From UBA7672 sp041398245 (lineage in GTDB: Bacteria; Pseudomonadota; Alphaproteobacteria; Caulobacterales; Hyphomonadaceae): a stretch of DNA of 64,000 nucleotides. The stretch is taken from positions 146,300 to 210,299 of the forward strand of contig JAWKVC010000005.1 of NCBI GenBank assembly GCA_041398245.1, given 5' to 3'. Each line of letters starts with the position of its first letter. Position 1 is the first letter of the stretch. The notes below the pieces were generated by a model that was not told where the DNA came from, searched no databases, and was given only the letters and a program-made list of their open reading frames with translations. This document shows positions 24,644 to 36,851 of this stretch, piece after piece. The position numbers and the translations under genes are program-made.

Positions 24644-25675
24644 CTAGGGGCCCGGATGCCGCGCCAGCACAAGCCTTACGATCTCGTCCGCCGCCCGCGC
24701 GGCCTCGCGGACGGGCTCGTAGCTCCAGGTCTGGAGCGCGCCGGTGAACCAGCGCGCCGCGCCATGGCCGATGAAGCCCTGATGCAGCTTGTCGAAGCGC
24801 GGCGAGCCGCCATCAAGCTTCAGGAGATAGACCGGCTTTCCGAAGAAGGCCGGGTCCGCGATCATGTTGGCGCTCTCGCATGTCACCAGCGCAACGTCGC
24901 ACAGCGACAGGAAGGCGGCGTAGGGGTTGGCCCCGTCGCGCTCCTCGTTCTCCCAGAACACGGCGTTCTCGAGCGTCGAAGCGAGCCGGCGGAAGCGCAC
25001 GCGCGCCTGCTCGGGCGTGCGCCGCGACACCGTGATCCAGAATGTGCGTCCCCCGGCGAGGCGCTGGATCGCGCCGTCGATGGCGGCGATGTTGGCGTCG
25101 CTCATGCGGTGGTTCTTCGAATCCCCGCCGATGGAGACCAGCACCTTCTGCCCCGGCGCAGCGGCCAGCGCCGCGAACTGTGTCTTCGCGTCCGCGATCC
25201 GCTGCCGGCTGAACCACACCGGCGGGCCGAGGATGGGAAACACATTCGCGCCGCTCACGCTGTCATGTTCAGGCGGGATGACGAGATCGAATGCGCCCAG
25301 CGACACTTTCGGGTTCTGCGTCTGCACCACCAGCGTCCGGCCGCCGGAGAGCTTGCGCATCATCCGCGAATAGGGGATCGACCGCCGCCCCGCCGCGATC
25401 CATACATCCGGCCATGGCGGCTTCAGCTGGCTGCGCTGGTCCGCCGGCAGCGCGCTCAGCGGCGATGGCCACAGGTCGGGCCGCAGGGTCAGCTGCCATC
25501 CTTGCGGCTGCAGGATCAGCGGCGCGTCGCAATGCGCGGTCGAGTGGATGTGCGCCAGCTTTGCCCGGCGGTCCGGCTCGTCCAGCGCAGCCTTCAGCGC
25601 CAGCGTCTGGTTGACGATGCCGGCGCGACCATCCGCAACACACCAGATTGAAGGGCCTGACTTGTCGCCGCTCAC
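24644..25675 (-). CDS. Mitochondrial fission ELM1 family protein (glycosyltransferase-like fold)
   Basis: 343 residues. It belongs to the ELM1/COG3660 family, common in alphaproteobacteria and named after a plant mitochondrial division protein. Features are WCVADGRAGIVNQTLAL at the N-terminus, ILGPPVWFSRQRIADA, SIGGDSKNHRMSD (a nucleotide-sugar-transferase-like Gly loop) and VTCESANMIADPAFFGKPVY near the C-terminus, recalling GT-B transferases. The bacterial role is not established; a link to envelope glycans or division is inference. Upstream of trxB, same direction. Confidence 0.85.
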   Translation of the reverse strand: MSGDKSGPSIWCVADGRAGIVNQTLALKAALDEPDRRAKLAHIHSTAHCDAPLILQPQGWQLTLRPDLWPSPLSALPADQRSQLKPPWPDVWIAAGRRSIPYSRMMRKLSGGRTLVVQTQNPKVSLGAFDLVIPPEHDSVSGANVFPILGPPVWFSRQRIADAKTQFAALAAAPGQKVLVSIGGDSKNHRMSDANIAAIDGAIQRLAGGRTFWITVSRRTPEQARVRFRRLASTLENAVFWENEERDGANPYAAFLSLCDVALVTCESANMIADPAFFGKPVYLLKLDGGSPRFDKLHQGFIGHGAARWFTGALQTWSYEPVREAARAADEIVRLVLARHPGP

Positions 25676-25716
25676 GGTTGGGGCATCGCTGTTGTGGCGG
25701 TGAACGCAGGTCTACC

Positions 25717-25840
25717 CCCGCTCGTCCTGACGAAAGTCAGGACCCAGGAACGGTGTGTCCTCAAGAATGGTCCTGAAGCTTCAAGCCGGAACAAGTCTTG
25801 TGCTCCGTCCTGGATCCTGACTTTCGTCAGGATGAGCGGG
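25717..25840. repeat. 124-bp nested palindromic repeat (REP/MITE-like)
   Basis: Two 33-bp arms (25717-25749 and 25808-25840) are inverted copies matching at 31 of 33 positions. Each arm is itself a hairpin: CCTGAC-GAAA-GTCAGG at 25726-25741 and its reverse at 25816-25831. The 58 bases between show no gene. It fills the gap between the ELM1-family start and the greA end. The form is that of a dispersed intergenic repeat, BIME-like, without a transposase. Confidence 0.8.
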
Positions 25841-25901
25841 ACGGGGTGCGCCAACTTCATCTACACAGTCCTGCTCCGGCGCCGCCCGGGCAAGTGGCGG
25901 C

Positions 25902-26375
25902 CTATTTCCAGGAGATGGAGACGATCTCGAACGATTTGGCGCCGCCGGGCGCAGAAACCTCGGCCGTATCGCCTTCTTCCTTGCCGATCATCGCACGCGC
26001 GATCGGCGAGGAGATCGAGATCTTCTTCTCCTTCACGTTCGCCTCGTCGTCGCCGACGATCTTGTAGGTGAAGGTCTCGCCGGTGTCTTCGTCAGTCACC
26101 TTCACGGTGGCGCCGAACTTCACGGTCTTGCCGGTCAGGCGCGAGGTGTCGATCACGTCGGCGCGCGCCAGCTTGTCCTCAAGCTCGGCGATGCGGCCCT
26201 CGATAAAGGACTGCTTCTCCTTGGCGGCGTGATACTCTGCGTTCTCCGACAGATCGCCATGGCTGCGCGCTTCCGCGATCGCCGAAATGACGTTCGGGCG
26301 CTCCTCGGTCTTGAGGGTTTTCAGTTCCGCCTGCAGGGCTTCGAAGCCTTCAGACGTCATGGGAATGCGCTGCAT
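25902..26375 (-). CDS. greA: Transcription elongation factor GreA
   Basis: 157 residues, the standard length. GreA enters the RNA polymerase secondary channel and stimulates cleavage of backtracked RNA. The N-terminal coiled coil carries the acidic tip in ARSHGDLSENAEYHAAKE, and the C-terminal FKBP-like domain has SPIARAMIGKEEGD. The ATG at 26375 has AGGAC six bases upstream and gives the usual start MQRIPMTSEGFEAL. It is 76 bases after carB on the same strand, a pairing seen in many alphaproteobacteria. Confidence 0.97.
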   Translation of the reverse strand: MQRIPMTSEGFEALQAELKTLKTEERPNVISAIAEARSHGDLSENAEYHAAKEKQSFIEGRIAELEDKLARADVIDTSRLTGKTVKFGATVKVTDEDTGETFTYKIVGDDEANVKEKKISISSPIARAMIGKEEGDTAEVSAPGGAKSFEIVSISWK

Positions 26376-26451
26376 GGGTAGTCCTATGAAAAACACCGCG
26401 ATGACACGGAATCATCAACCGGGCGGCTGCGGATCGCCCGGTTCAAGAAGA

Positions 26452-29757
<3,306 letters not shown>

Positions 29758-29978
29758 GTCACCTGGGGCGTGTCTGGAGCGGTGCTGGGCGGCGGCAAAT
29801 TGCGGCAGGGTTTATCGGCGGCGACCGGGTGGCGCAACCCTCATCGCAGGCGCGTCCACAGCGTCATCCGGACGCTGGATTTCAGTACTTTTTTACACAT
29901 CCTGCCGCACAGGCTGTTGCACTCCACGGCAAAGCGCATAGGTCAGCGTCTTACGGTTCGGATGGCGGGACGAGGCCG

Positions 29979-30551
29979 GTGAAACAGGCATTTCGGGCAG
30001 GATTGCGGATCGGACTGCTGGCGGCGTCGGTGGCGGGCATTGCCAGCGCGCAGGATATCGCCAGCAACCAGAAGCCCGAGCCGCCGAACAAGGTGGTCCG
30101 GGCTGTTCCTGCGGTGGAACCTGCCGATCTGTCTGGCATGCTGGCGGCCCAGAATCAGGTCCGCGAACGCCTCGGCCTGTCCAGCCTGGCCTGGTCGGCC
30201 GATCTGGCCGACGCTTCCCGCGCAACAGCGGCTGACGCCGCCGAAGGCGCCTGTTCCATGGCGTCCACCGGGCGTGCCGTCCGCGGCAAGGACGTCAGCA
30301 TCTACTGGGCGGCCGGCCTCCGCCGTCTTGGCGGCGAGGATACGGCGCAGGACATTTCACCGTCCTACGTGGTCGCCCAGTGGCGCGCGGGGCAGTCGAC
30401 CTTTGATGCTGCGACCAGCGCCTGCCGCAACAGCTCCCCGGAATGCGCCGCCTATTCCCGCATTGTCGCGCCAGCCCACCGCGAAGTTGGTTGCGCCCGC
30501 CATCTCTGCTCCACCCAGGCGCAGCTCTGGATCTGCGAATACGGGCAGTGA
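29979..30551 (+). CDS. CAP (SCP/PR-1) domain secreted protein
   Basis: 190 residues from the GTG at 29979, in frame with the signal peptide and preceded by a GAGG-type site. The signal is followed by a short linker and a CAP domain: MLAAQNQVRERLGLSSLAW, the helix with His-less active region SYVVAQWRAGQ, and the typical ending EVGCARHLCSTQAQLWICEY. The usual cavity His residues are not all evident, so catalytic or ligand-binding activity is uncertain. Divergent from carB across 221 bp that includes a CAGCGTC-ATCCG-GACGCTG hairpin (29859-29877). Confidence 0.82.
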   Translation: MKQAFRAGLRIGLLAASVAGIASAQDIASNQKPEPPNKVVRAVPAVEPADLSGMLAAQNQVRERLGLSSLAWSADLADASRATAADAAEGACSMASTGRAVRGKDVSIYWAAGLRRLGGEDTAQDISPSYVVAQWRAGQSTFDAATSACRNSSPECAAYSRIVAPAHREVGCARHLCSTQAQLWICEYGQ

Positions 30552-30558
30552 CGAATTC

Positions 30559-31290
30559 TCAGGTGTAGCGCTTGGCCGTCTTCTGGTCGAACCGCGACCC
30601 CTCGCCTTTTTCGGCGCCCGCATAGCCGGTGAGGCTGTCGGCCACGAACGGATTGCTCCGCCGCTCCTGTCCGAAGGTGGAGGTCGAACCGTGCCCCGGC
30701 ACAAAGGTCATGTCGTCGCCCAGCGGCCAAAGCTTGCCGGTGATCGAGTCGATCAGCTGCTGGTGATTGCCACGCGGAAAGTCGGTGCGTCCGATCGAGC
30801 CCTGGAACAGCACATCGCCCACGAATGCGATCTTCGCATCCTTGTTGTGGATCACCACATGGCCCGGCGTGTGGCCCGGCGTGTGCGACACGTCGAACTT
30901 CACGCCTTCAAACTCCAGCACATCGCCATCCTCGAGATAACGGTCGGGCGTCACATTGCGCAGGCCGTCCAGCCCGTACTTCACGGCTGAGCTTTCGATC
31001 TGGTCGAGCCAGAACTGGTCGTCCTTGTGCGGGCCGATCACCGGCGCGCCGGTGCGTTTGCGGATCTCGTCGGCGGCGCCGGCGTGATCGAGATGGCCGT
31101 GCGTCAGCCACATCTCCTTCAGCGTCAGGCCGAAATGCTCGAGCGCCCCCATCAGCGTGTCGACATCCCCGCCCGGATCGACCAGCACGGCGTTCTTGGT
31201 GGCGGTGTCCCAGACCAGCGAGCAGTTCTGCTGCAGCGGCGTCACCGGCACGATCCGGATCTGGAGACGGGTTTCAGCGTGCTCTGACAT
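30559..31290 (-). CDS. MBL-fold metallo-hydrolase (glyoxalase II-like)
   Basis: 243 residues. Metallo-beta-lactamase fold with the binuclear metal motif THGHLDH, then SHTPGHTPGH, FVGDVLFQGSIGRTDFP and the last His in FVPGHGSTSTFGQE. The PGH and GRTDFP segments are typical of YcbL/GloB-like hydroxyacylglutathione hydrolases, which hydrolyse S-lactoylglutathione or related thioesters. Substrate unproven. Cytosolic; it converges on the CAP gene with a seven-base gap. Confidence 0.9.
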   Translation of the reverse strand: MSEHAETRLQIRIVPVTPLQQNCSLVWDTATKNAVLVDPGGDVDTLMGALEHFGLTLKEMWLTHGHLDHAGAADEIRKRTGAPVIGPHKDDQFWLDQIESSAVKYGLDGLRNVTPDRYLEDGDVLEFEGVKFDVSHTPGHTPGHVVIHNKDAKIAFVGDVLFQGSIGRTDFPRGNHQQLIDSITGKLWPLGDDMTFVPGHGSTSTFGQERRSNPFVADSLTGYAGAEKGEGSRFDQKTAKRYT

Positions 31291-31405
31291 GGCCTCTACA
31301 TGGCCTCCGGCCGCCGCTGGCGCAAGTTTCTTTCATGCCGCGCGACAGGTGTTCCGCCGCCTGCACAGACCTGCGGCGATCAGGATCAATGAAAGTCCGG
31401 CGGGG

Positions 31406-32527
31406 TCAGTGCGTGCGGCGGCGCGGGAAGGCGACCGGCGGATTTTCGGCCAGCGCCTGCTCGCGCAGCGAGGTCAGCGTCAGCCGCGTGTCTTCCAGCC
31501 GCTCCAGCTTCGCCGCCAGGCTCTCGACGCCGTTGTAAGCCAGCCGCTTCATCTCGCGGCGGCCGAGGCTCACCGTTTCGAGGATGATGCCCGAGACCAG
31601 GCTGATGCATGATAGCACGGCCAGCGTCCCGCACAGGAAGGCGGTCGGGAAGCGTGGCACAAGGCCGGTCGCCATATACTCGATGATGACCGGCGCGCCG
31701 AGGATCAGCGCCATCGCCATCACAAGGCCCGAGATCGCGCCAAAGAACATCAGCGGGCGCTCGTCGCGCATCAGCCGGCCGATAGTGGCGAGGATGCGCA
31801 GGCCATCCTTGAAGGTCGACAGCTTGGACATCGACCCTTCCGGACGCGAGCCATAAGGCGTCTGCACTTCGGCGGTGATCATGTCGAGCTCAAGCGCGTG
31901 CACCGTCAACTCGGTCTCCGTCTCGAAGCCGGAGGCAAGGGCAGGGAAGGATTTCACAAACCGCCGCGAGAAGGCGCGATAGCCCGACAGCATGTCGGTG
32001 AAGCGGTCGCCGAACAGCTTCGCGACCAGACCCGTGAGAACGCGATTGCCCAGCCGGTGTCCGGCGCGATAGGCGGCCTTCTCTTCCGTGATGCGGGCGC
32101 CCACGACCATATCAGCTTGTGTTTCAATGAGTCGCGAGACCATGCGCGGCGCCGAGGCTGCGTCATAGGTCGCATCGCCGTCCACCATCACATAGGCGTC
32201 CGCCTCGATGTCGGCGAACATGCGGCGCACCACATGTCCCTTGCCCTGCAGCGGCTCACGGCGAACGATGGCGCCGGCCTCGCGCGCGACGGTCGCGGTG
32301 TTGTCCCATGAATTGTTGTCGTAGACGTAGATGCGCGCATGCGGCAGCGCCACGCGGAACGAGCGGACGACGTCGCCGATCGTCCCCGCCTCGTTGTAGG
32401 CCGGGATCAGAACCGCAATGTCGATATGCCGTATCGCTGGCGAAATCTGTTGTCCGACGGCGTGCAGCGCAGCTTCAGCGGCGGCGAGGCGCGCGTGAAT
32501 ATCGGCGGTGTGGTCGATGGAGGACAT
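31406..32527 (-). CDS. Family 2 glycosyltransferase, dolichol-phosphate-mannose synthase-like
   Basis: 373 residues. GT-A domain: VLIPAYNEAGTIGDVVRS, YVYDNNSWDNT (nucleotide-sugar Asp), VMVDGDATYD (DxD-like metal site) and DMLSGYRAFSRRFVKSF, the DPM1/GtrB pattern. Two hydrophobic segments follow (about residues 260-285 and 300-325), then a charged C-terminus. Such enzymes attach a sugar to polyprenyl phosphate for export and glycan assembly. The ATG at 32527 is preferred over an upstream ATG. Divergent from the Asp/Asn hydroxylase gene. Confidence 0.9.
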   Translation of the reverse strand: MSSIDHTADIHARLAAAEAALHAVGQQISPAIRHIDIAVLIPAYNEAGTIGDVVRSFRVALPHARIYVYDNNSWDNTATVAREAGAIVRREPLQGKGHVVRRMFADIEADAYVMVDGDATYDAASAPRMVSRLIETQADMVVGARITEEKAAYRAGHRLGNRVLTGLVAKLFGDRFTDMLSGYRAFSRRFVKSFPALASGFETETELTVHALELDMITAEVQTPYGSRPEGSMSKLSTFKDGLRILATIGRLMRDERPLMFFGAISGLVMAMALILGAPVIIEYMATGLVPRFPTAFLCGTLAVLSCISLVSGIILETVSLGRREMKRLAYNGVESLAAKLERLEDTRLTLTSLREQALAENPPVAFPRRRTH

Positions 32528-32706
32528 GGTGCAGCCTGTTCCAGACCGGCACACGCTGCCATGGCGGGATTAAAAAACCGGTTGCGGAAAAGCTTATGAA
32601 GTATGAGTCCGACGGAAAGGTTTTGGTGACGGATGAGGCAAGCCCTGTTGCTCAGCGTCGGATCGCGTGACACCGTTTTCGAGGGTCTGGATTGCGCGGT
32701 GGGGCG

Positions 32707-33861
32707 ATGACGGCAAGTTCACAGAATCTGAATGCGCTCGGTGCTGCGGCCATGGCGGCGCTGAACCGTGGTGACGCGGCGACTGCGCGCCTTCACTTCG
32801 ACGAGATTGTCGCCACGGGGCGGGCTCCAGTCGACGCCTGGCTTGGCCTGGCCATCGCTTGCCGCTCATTGGGGGACCAGAGCGCGATGATGGCCGCGCT
32901 GGATCGCACGCTTGAACGCGATCAGCATAATCTGCGTGCGTTGCTGATGAAAGCGGATGCTCTGCTGGCGGGCGGCGACCGGCGGACAGCAATCCACTAT
33001 TATGGCGTGCTGGTCAAGCTGATCCCTGATCCCGCGATGCTGCCGCCGGAAGCTGCGCGCGAGATAAAGCGTGCGCATGATGCGCACGCGCGTCTTAGCG
33101 GCGAGATCTTCGCCCACATGCAGCAATCGCTCTCCGCTTCCGGCTATAAGCGGGAGCTGGCGAGTTCGCGCTTCACGCAATCTCTGGCGCTGCTGTCCGG
33201 GCAGGCGCAGCGCTATGAGCAGCAACCGCGTTCCTATTATTTCCCCGAACTCCCCACGATCGGGTTCTACGATCGCGCGGCGTTTCCGTGGCTCGACGCT
33301 ATCGAGGCAGCGACGGCCGACATCAGGAACGAACTGCGCGGCCTTCTGGAGACACCGCAGGTGTTCGCGCCGTATATCGAAGCCGAGGCCAACGCGCTGG
33401 TCGACCGCTCGCATAACCTGCTGGACAGTCCAGACTGGACGGCGGTTTACGTCTGGAAGGATGGGGCTCCGGTCGCAGATATCGCCGCGCGGTGCCCCCG
33501 GACCGTGGAAGCAATGAACCATGCGCCGCTGGAGCAGGTGAAGGGACGCGCGCCTTTCGTGCTGTTCTCGAAGCTGACGCCCGGCGCGTGGATCAAGCCG
33601 CACACGGGCTTTCTCAACACACGGCTGGTCTGTCACCTTCCGCTGATCGTTCCGGACGGCTGCTGGTTCAGGGTGGGCAGCGAGGTAAGGCGGTGGGAGG
33701 AGGGCAGGGGCTTTGCCTTCAACGACACGATCGAGCACGAGGCGCGCAATGAGGGGACCGGCACCCGTACCGTGTTGATCTTCAATATCTGGCGGCCTGA
33801 GCTGTCTATCGAAGAGCGCGGGCTTGTGGCGGCGTTGCTCGAAAGCATGGACACGCTGTGA
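32707..33861 (+). CDS. TPR-containing aspartyl/asparaginyl beta-hydroxylase family protein
   Basis: 384 residues. The N-terminal 110 residues are TPR-like helical repeats (AMAALNRGDAATARLHFDE, AWLGLAIACRSLGD, LRALLMKADALLAGGD). The C-terminal Asp_Arg_Hydrox domain has GAWIKPHTGFLNTRLVCHL (first iron His), GFAFNDTIEHEARNEG (second iron His) and NIWRPEL. The family uses Fe(II) and 2-oxoglutarate to hydroxylate Asp/Asn in proteins or lipid tails. The ATG at 32707 follows GGTGGGG. Divergent from the glycosyltransferase gene; the substrate is unknown. Confidence 0.88.
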   Translation: MTASSQNLNALGAAAMAALNRGDAATARLHFDEIVATGRAPVDAWLGLAIACRSLGDQSAMMAALDRTLERDQHNLRALLMKADALLAGGDRRTAIHYYGVLVKLIPDPAMLPPEAAREIKRAHDAHARLSGEIFAHMQQSLSASGYKRELASSRFTQSLALLSGQAQRYEQQPRSYYFPELPTIGFYDRAAFPWLDAIEAATADIRNELRGLLETPQVFAPYIEAEANALVDRSHNLLDSPDWTAVYVWKDGAPVADIAARCPRTVEAMNHAPLEQVKGRAPFVLFSKLTPGAWIKPHTGFLNTRLVCHLPLIVPDGCWFRVGSEVRRWEEGRGFAFNDTIEHEARNEGTGTRTVLIFNIWRPELSIEERGLVAALLESMDTL

Positions 33862-33865
33862 CGGT

Positions 33866-35023
33866 TCAGCCCTTCCGCTCCGCCATCATCTTCGCGAAGC
33901 GCTCGAACAGGTAGAACGAGTCCTGCGGGCCGGGGCTGGCTTCCGGGTGGTGCTGCACCGAGATGATCGGCTTGCCTGCAACCGAAAGCCCGCAATTCGT
34001 GCCGTCGAACAGCGAGCGATGGCTCTCCTCGACGCCCGCCGGCAGCGTCTCCACATCCACCGTGAAGCCATGGTTCATCGACACGATCTCGACCTTGCCC
34101 GTGGTGAAGTCCTTCACCGGATGGTTTGCGCCATGGTGGCCCTGCGGCATCTTCTTGGTCTTCGCGCCCAGCGCCAGCGCCAGCATCTGGTGGCCGAGGC
34201 AGATGCCGAGAATCGGCACGCCTGATGCGATCAGCTTCTGGATCTCCGGCCCGGCATACTGCGCCGTCGCCGCCGGATCGCCCGGACCATTGGACAGCAC
34301 AACGCCATCGGGCTTCAGCGCAAGGATGTCCTCGGCCTTTGTCTTGGCGGGCACCACCGTCACCTTCGCGCCCACGGCGGCGAGGTTGCGCAGGATGTTC
34401 TTCTTCACGCCGAAATCCATCAGCACGACGTGATATTTCGGCGCCTTCAGATCGACGAAGCCCTCACCCAGCGTCCACAGCCCGTCCGTCGAGTCGAAGC
34501 GCTGGCCCGACGTGACGTTGATCGCCAGGTCGGCGTTCTCGACGCCCTTCCATGTACGCGCAGCCTCGACCAGCGCCTTGGCGTCGATCTTTCCGTCCGG
34601 CGCGTGGGCGATGGCGGCCTTCGGCATGCCCAACTCGCGGATGCGCCGCGTCAGCGCCCGCGTGTCCACGCCCGACAGGCCGATGATGTTGCGCGAGGCG
34701 AGCCAGTCGCCGAGCTGATCCGCCGCGCGCCAGTTCGACGGCAGAGTCGGCGGCGCCTTGAACACCGCGCCGCGCGCGGCCGCCTTGCCTTGCGCCGAGC
34801 TTTCTTCCTGATCGTCGGCGTTGGCGCCGACATTGCCGATGTGCGGGAAGGTGAACAGCACGATCTGTTCAGCGTAGCTCGGGTCGGTCAGGATTTCCTG
34901 ATAGCCCGTCATCGCCGTGTTGAAGCACAGCTCGCCCGCCGCGGTCCCTGTCGCGCCATGGCCTTCGCCCCAGAAAATGGTTCCGTCCTCGAGGGCGATG
35001 GCGCCTGTGGCTTGTTGGGTCAT
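33866..35023 (-). CDS. carA: Carbamoyl-phosphate synthase small subunit CarA
   Basis: 385 residues. It releases ammonia from glutamine and passes it to CarB. An N-terminal CPSase small-chain domain (LEDGTIFWGEGHGATGTAAG, TSYAEQ-like region) is followed by a class I glutaminase: SNGPGDPAA, catalytic Cys in GICLGHQMLAL and the His/Glu pair in QHHPEASPGP. It is convergent with the hydroxylase gene by a four-base gap. The 104-bp upstream gap to the small membrane protein holds its promoter or is read through. Confidence 0.97.
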   Translation of the reverse strand: MTQQATGAIALEDGTIFWGEGHGATGTAAGELCFNTAMTGYQEILTDPSYAEQIVLFTFPHIGNVGANADDQEESSAQGKAAARGAVFKAPPTLPSNWRAADQLGDWLASRNIIGLSGVDTRALTRRIRELGMPKAAIAHAPDGKIDAKALVEAARTWKGVENADLAINVTSGQRFDSTDGLWTLGEGFVDLKAPKYHVVLMDFGVKKNILRNLAAVGAKVTVVPAKTKAEDILALKPDGVVLSNGPGDPAATAQYAGPEIQKLIASGVPILGICLGHQMLALALGAKTKKMPQGHHGANHPVKDFTTGKVEIVSMNHGFTVDVETLPAGVEESHRSLFDGTNCGLSVAGKPIISVQHHPEASPGPQDSFYLFERFAKMMAERKG

Positions 35024-35127
35024 CTGCGCCTCCGTGCGGGGCCGCGCGACTCGGGAAACCCGCCGCGCAAACGGGCGCTAAGTAGGGGGGTGGGCAGGGG
35101 GCGTCAAGCAGACAGTCTGCGACCCGT

Positions 35128-35343
35128 TCACCAGTCCATGACGTTGATCGCTCGCGCGATCCAGTTGCGGAACAACGGGATCGCCGCTGTCGCCACGCCG
35201 CTGACCAAGCCGGCCGCCAGAGCAGCAGCCAGCACCAGGTCCTGATTGACGGGGGCAATGGTGGTCATGAACGCCCCGGCGAGCACGGCTGCCGCCACGC
35301 CGCCGACGATAAAGGCGCCGACATACGCCTTGGCGATGTCCAT
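35128..35343 (-). CDS. Small membrane protein, two predicted helices
   Basis: 71 residues from the ATG at 35343, or 80 from an ATG at 35370. Two Ala/Val/Gly-rich membrane helices (YVGAFIVGGVAAAVLAGAFM and LVLAAALAAGLVSGVATAAI) and a short amphipathic C-terminus ending VMDW. No known family. It lies upstream of carA on the same strand with a 104-bp gap. Confidence 0.6.
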   Translation of the reverse strand: MDIAKAYVGAFIVGGVAAAVLAGAFMTTIAPVNQDLVLAAALAAGLVSGVATAAIPLFRNWIARAINVMDW

Positions 35344-35417
35344 CTGACTTGGCCTGCTGCGTTCGCCCATCGGTCAAATCATGTGGGACACGCCGGAAGC
35401 TGGCAAGCCTGCCGACC

Positions 35418-36056
35418 TCAACCCGTCCAGCGTGTCGCCTTCGCGGAAATGTTCGGCCGCTGGCGCTCCACCGGCTGGTCCCTGGCGGTCCCGAGATAGA
35501 TGTAGCCCGCGATCTGCTCGTGACCCGAAAGGCCCAGTGCGGCCTGCACATGCCCGTCATAGGCGGCGTCTTCCGTGATCCAAACGCCGGCCCAGCCCAT
35601 GGCCTGCGAGGCGATCAGGATGTTCTGGCACAGCGCGCCGGCCGACAGCTGCTGCTCCCACACCGGCGTCTTCTTGGGATCGTGCACCGGCGAGGACACC
35701 ACGCACAGGATCACCGGCGCGCGGAAAGGCAGCGCCCGCTCCGCCGCCAGCTTCTCGGGATCGGCGTCCGGCTCCCGCAAATGCCGCGCCGCCGCCAGCA
35801 CTTCGCCGAACAGCGCCCGCGCCTCGCCCGCGATGATCAGCACGCGCCACGGCTCAAGCTTGCGATGATCCGGCACGCGCATCGCGAGGCGCAGCATGGC
35901 GTCGATGTCGTCGGCCGACGGCCCGGGCTCCGTCAGCGCCGCAACCGGCGTCGACCGGCGCAGCGCCATCAGGCTCAGCGTCTCCTGCGACGGATGGTTC
36001 GGCGCCAACGGCGCGCCGAGCTCCGGATTTTGCGGGAGATCGGCCTTGATCGGCAT
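35418..36056 (-). CDS. Nitroreductase family protein
   Basis: 212 residues. FMN-dependent NADH/NADPH oxidoreductase fold: RRSTPVAALTEPGPS, RVPDHRKLEPWRVLII (FMN-contacting Arg/His), GALCQNILIASQAMGWAGVW and YIYLGTARD. This is the RutE/YdjA-like nitroreductase subgroup, which reduces nitro groups, quinones or flavin substrates. It starts two bases after the DsbA-like gene's stop and is surely co-transcribed with it. Confidence 0.9.
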   Translation of the reverse strand: MPIKADLPQNPELGAPLAPNHPSQETLSLMALRRSTPVAALTEPGPSADDIDAMLRLAMRVPDHRKLEPWRVLIIAGEARALFGEVLAAARHLREPDADPEKLAAERALPFRAPVILCVVSSPVHDPKKTPVWEQQLSAGALCQNILIASQAMGWAGVWITEDAAYDGHVQAALGLSGHEQIAGYIYLGTARDQPVERQRPNISAKATRWTG

Positions 36057-36058
36057 GC

Positions 36059-36751
36059 CTAGTGATCTTCTCCCGGTGCGTGCTCGTGGCTCTCCTCGGC
36101 CGGCGCGGCGGGCTGCGCCGGCGCCTCGCCGCCAGCCAACGCCGCATCGACCGCGATCTTCACCGCCGACCAGTCGGAGTCGGCGAGCTTCACGCCATTG
36201 ACCAGGAAGGTCGGCGTCGAGTTGACGCCCTTCTGGCGCGCATCGGCGCCGACATCATTCACGCGGCGGATATTGGCCGGCTCGTCGACACAGGTGTTCA
36301 CCTGCGCCTCGCTCAGGTTGAACTTGGCGCCCAGGTTTCTGAGCGCCGGCATGGCGTCGCCCGACTGGGCCGCCGCGACCATGTCGTTCTGCGTCGCGAA
36401 GGCTTCGTCCAGCACGCTGAAGAAATCGTCCGGTCCGGTGCAGCGCGCGATCGAGAAGATCGCCGCGTCGATGGCGCCGTGGATCGCAAACTCGCGGAAC
36501 ACGAACTTGATCTTGCCGGTCTCGACATAGTCGCGCTTCACCTCCGGCCAGAACAGGTCATGCCAGCGCTTGCAGCCGGGGCAGGTGGGCGAGCCGTATT
36601 CGGTCACGGTCACCTTGGCGTCGGCCGGGCCCATGAAGGCGTCGCCCTCGACCAGCACGATCTTCTCCCGGCCGGCGGGCCCGCCGCAGGCAGCGAGGGA
36701 TACCGCGGCCAGCGAGGCGGCAAGCGTGGCGGCGAAGGACTTCAGGAACAT
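36059..36751 (-). CDS. DsbA family thiol:disulfide protein, lipoprotein
   Basis: 230 residues. Signal with lipobox SLAACGG, then a thioredoxin_4/DsbA fold with redox motif SPTCPGCKRWHDLFWPEV (CPGC) and cis-Pro in STPTFLVNGV. A low-complexity Ala/Pro/Glu/His tail ends the protein (EESHEHAPGEDH), which could bind metal. It would oxidise or isomerise thiols in the envelope. Two further DsbA-like lipoproteins occur at 51316 and 51974. In an operon with the nitroreductase gene. Confidence 0.9.
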   Translation of the reverse strand: MFLKSFAATLAASLAAVSLAACGGPAGREKIVLVEGDAFMGPADAKVTVTEYGSPTCPGCKRWHDLFWPEVKRDYVETGKIKFVFREFAIHGAIDAAIFSIARCTGPDDFFSVLDEAFATQNDMVAAAQSGDAMPALRNLGAKFNLSEAQVNTCVDEPANIRRVNDVGADARQKGVNSTPTFLVNGVKLADSDWSAVKIAVDAALAGGEAPAQPAAPAEESHEHAPGEDH

Positions 36752-36819
36752 AGGCGGCTCCGCAAATTTTGGCCGGAACCTAGTGGGTAGAGGTTGCGCT
36801 GGCCAGTGGGCAATGGGCC

Positions 36820-36851
36820 GCCCGCAAACGGCGAAAATGGGGCGGGCTTTT
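36820..36851 (+). promoter_or_regulatory. Terminator-like hairpin in the leader of the Nudix gene
   Basis: GCCCGC (36820-36825) pairs with GCGGGC (36842-36847), and TTTT follows. Nothing is transcribed rightwards just upstream, so if the RNA starts before 36820 this would be an attenuator. A competing pairing exists: GGCGG within 36841-36845 with CCGCC at 36859-36863, and GGCAAT (36809-36814) with ATTGCC (36865-36870). Speculative. Confidence 0.35.

Noticed and set aside
32594..32992. Minus-strand 132-codon frame between the glycosyltransferase and hydroxylase genes
   Set aside because: It overlaps the N-terminus of the TPR-hydroxylase gene and has no domain; a shadow.
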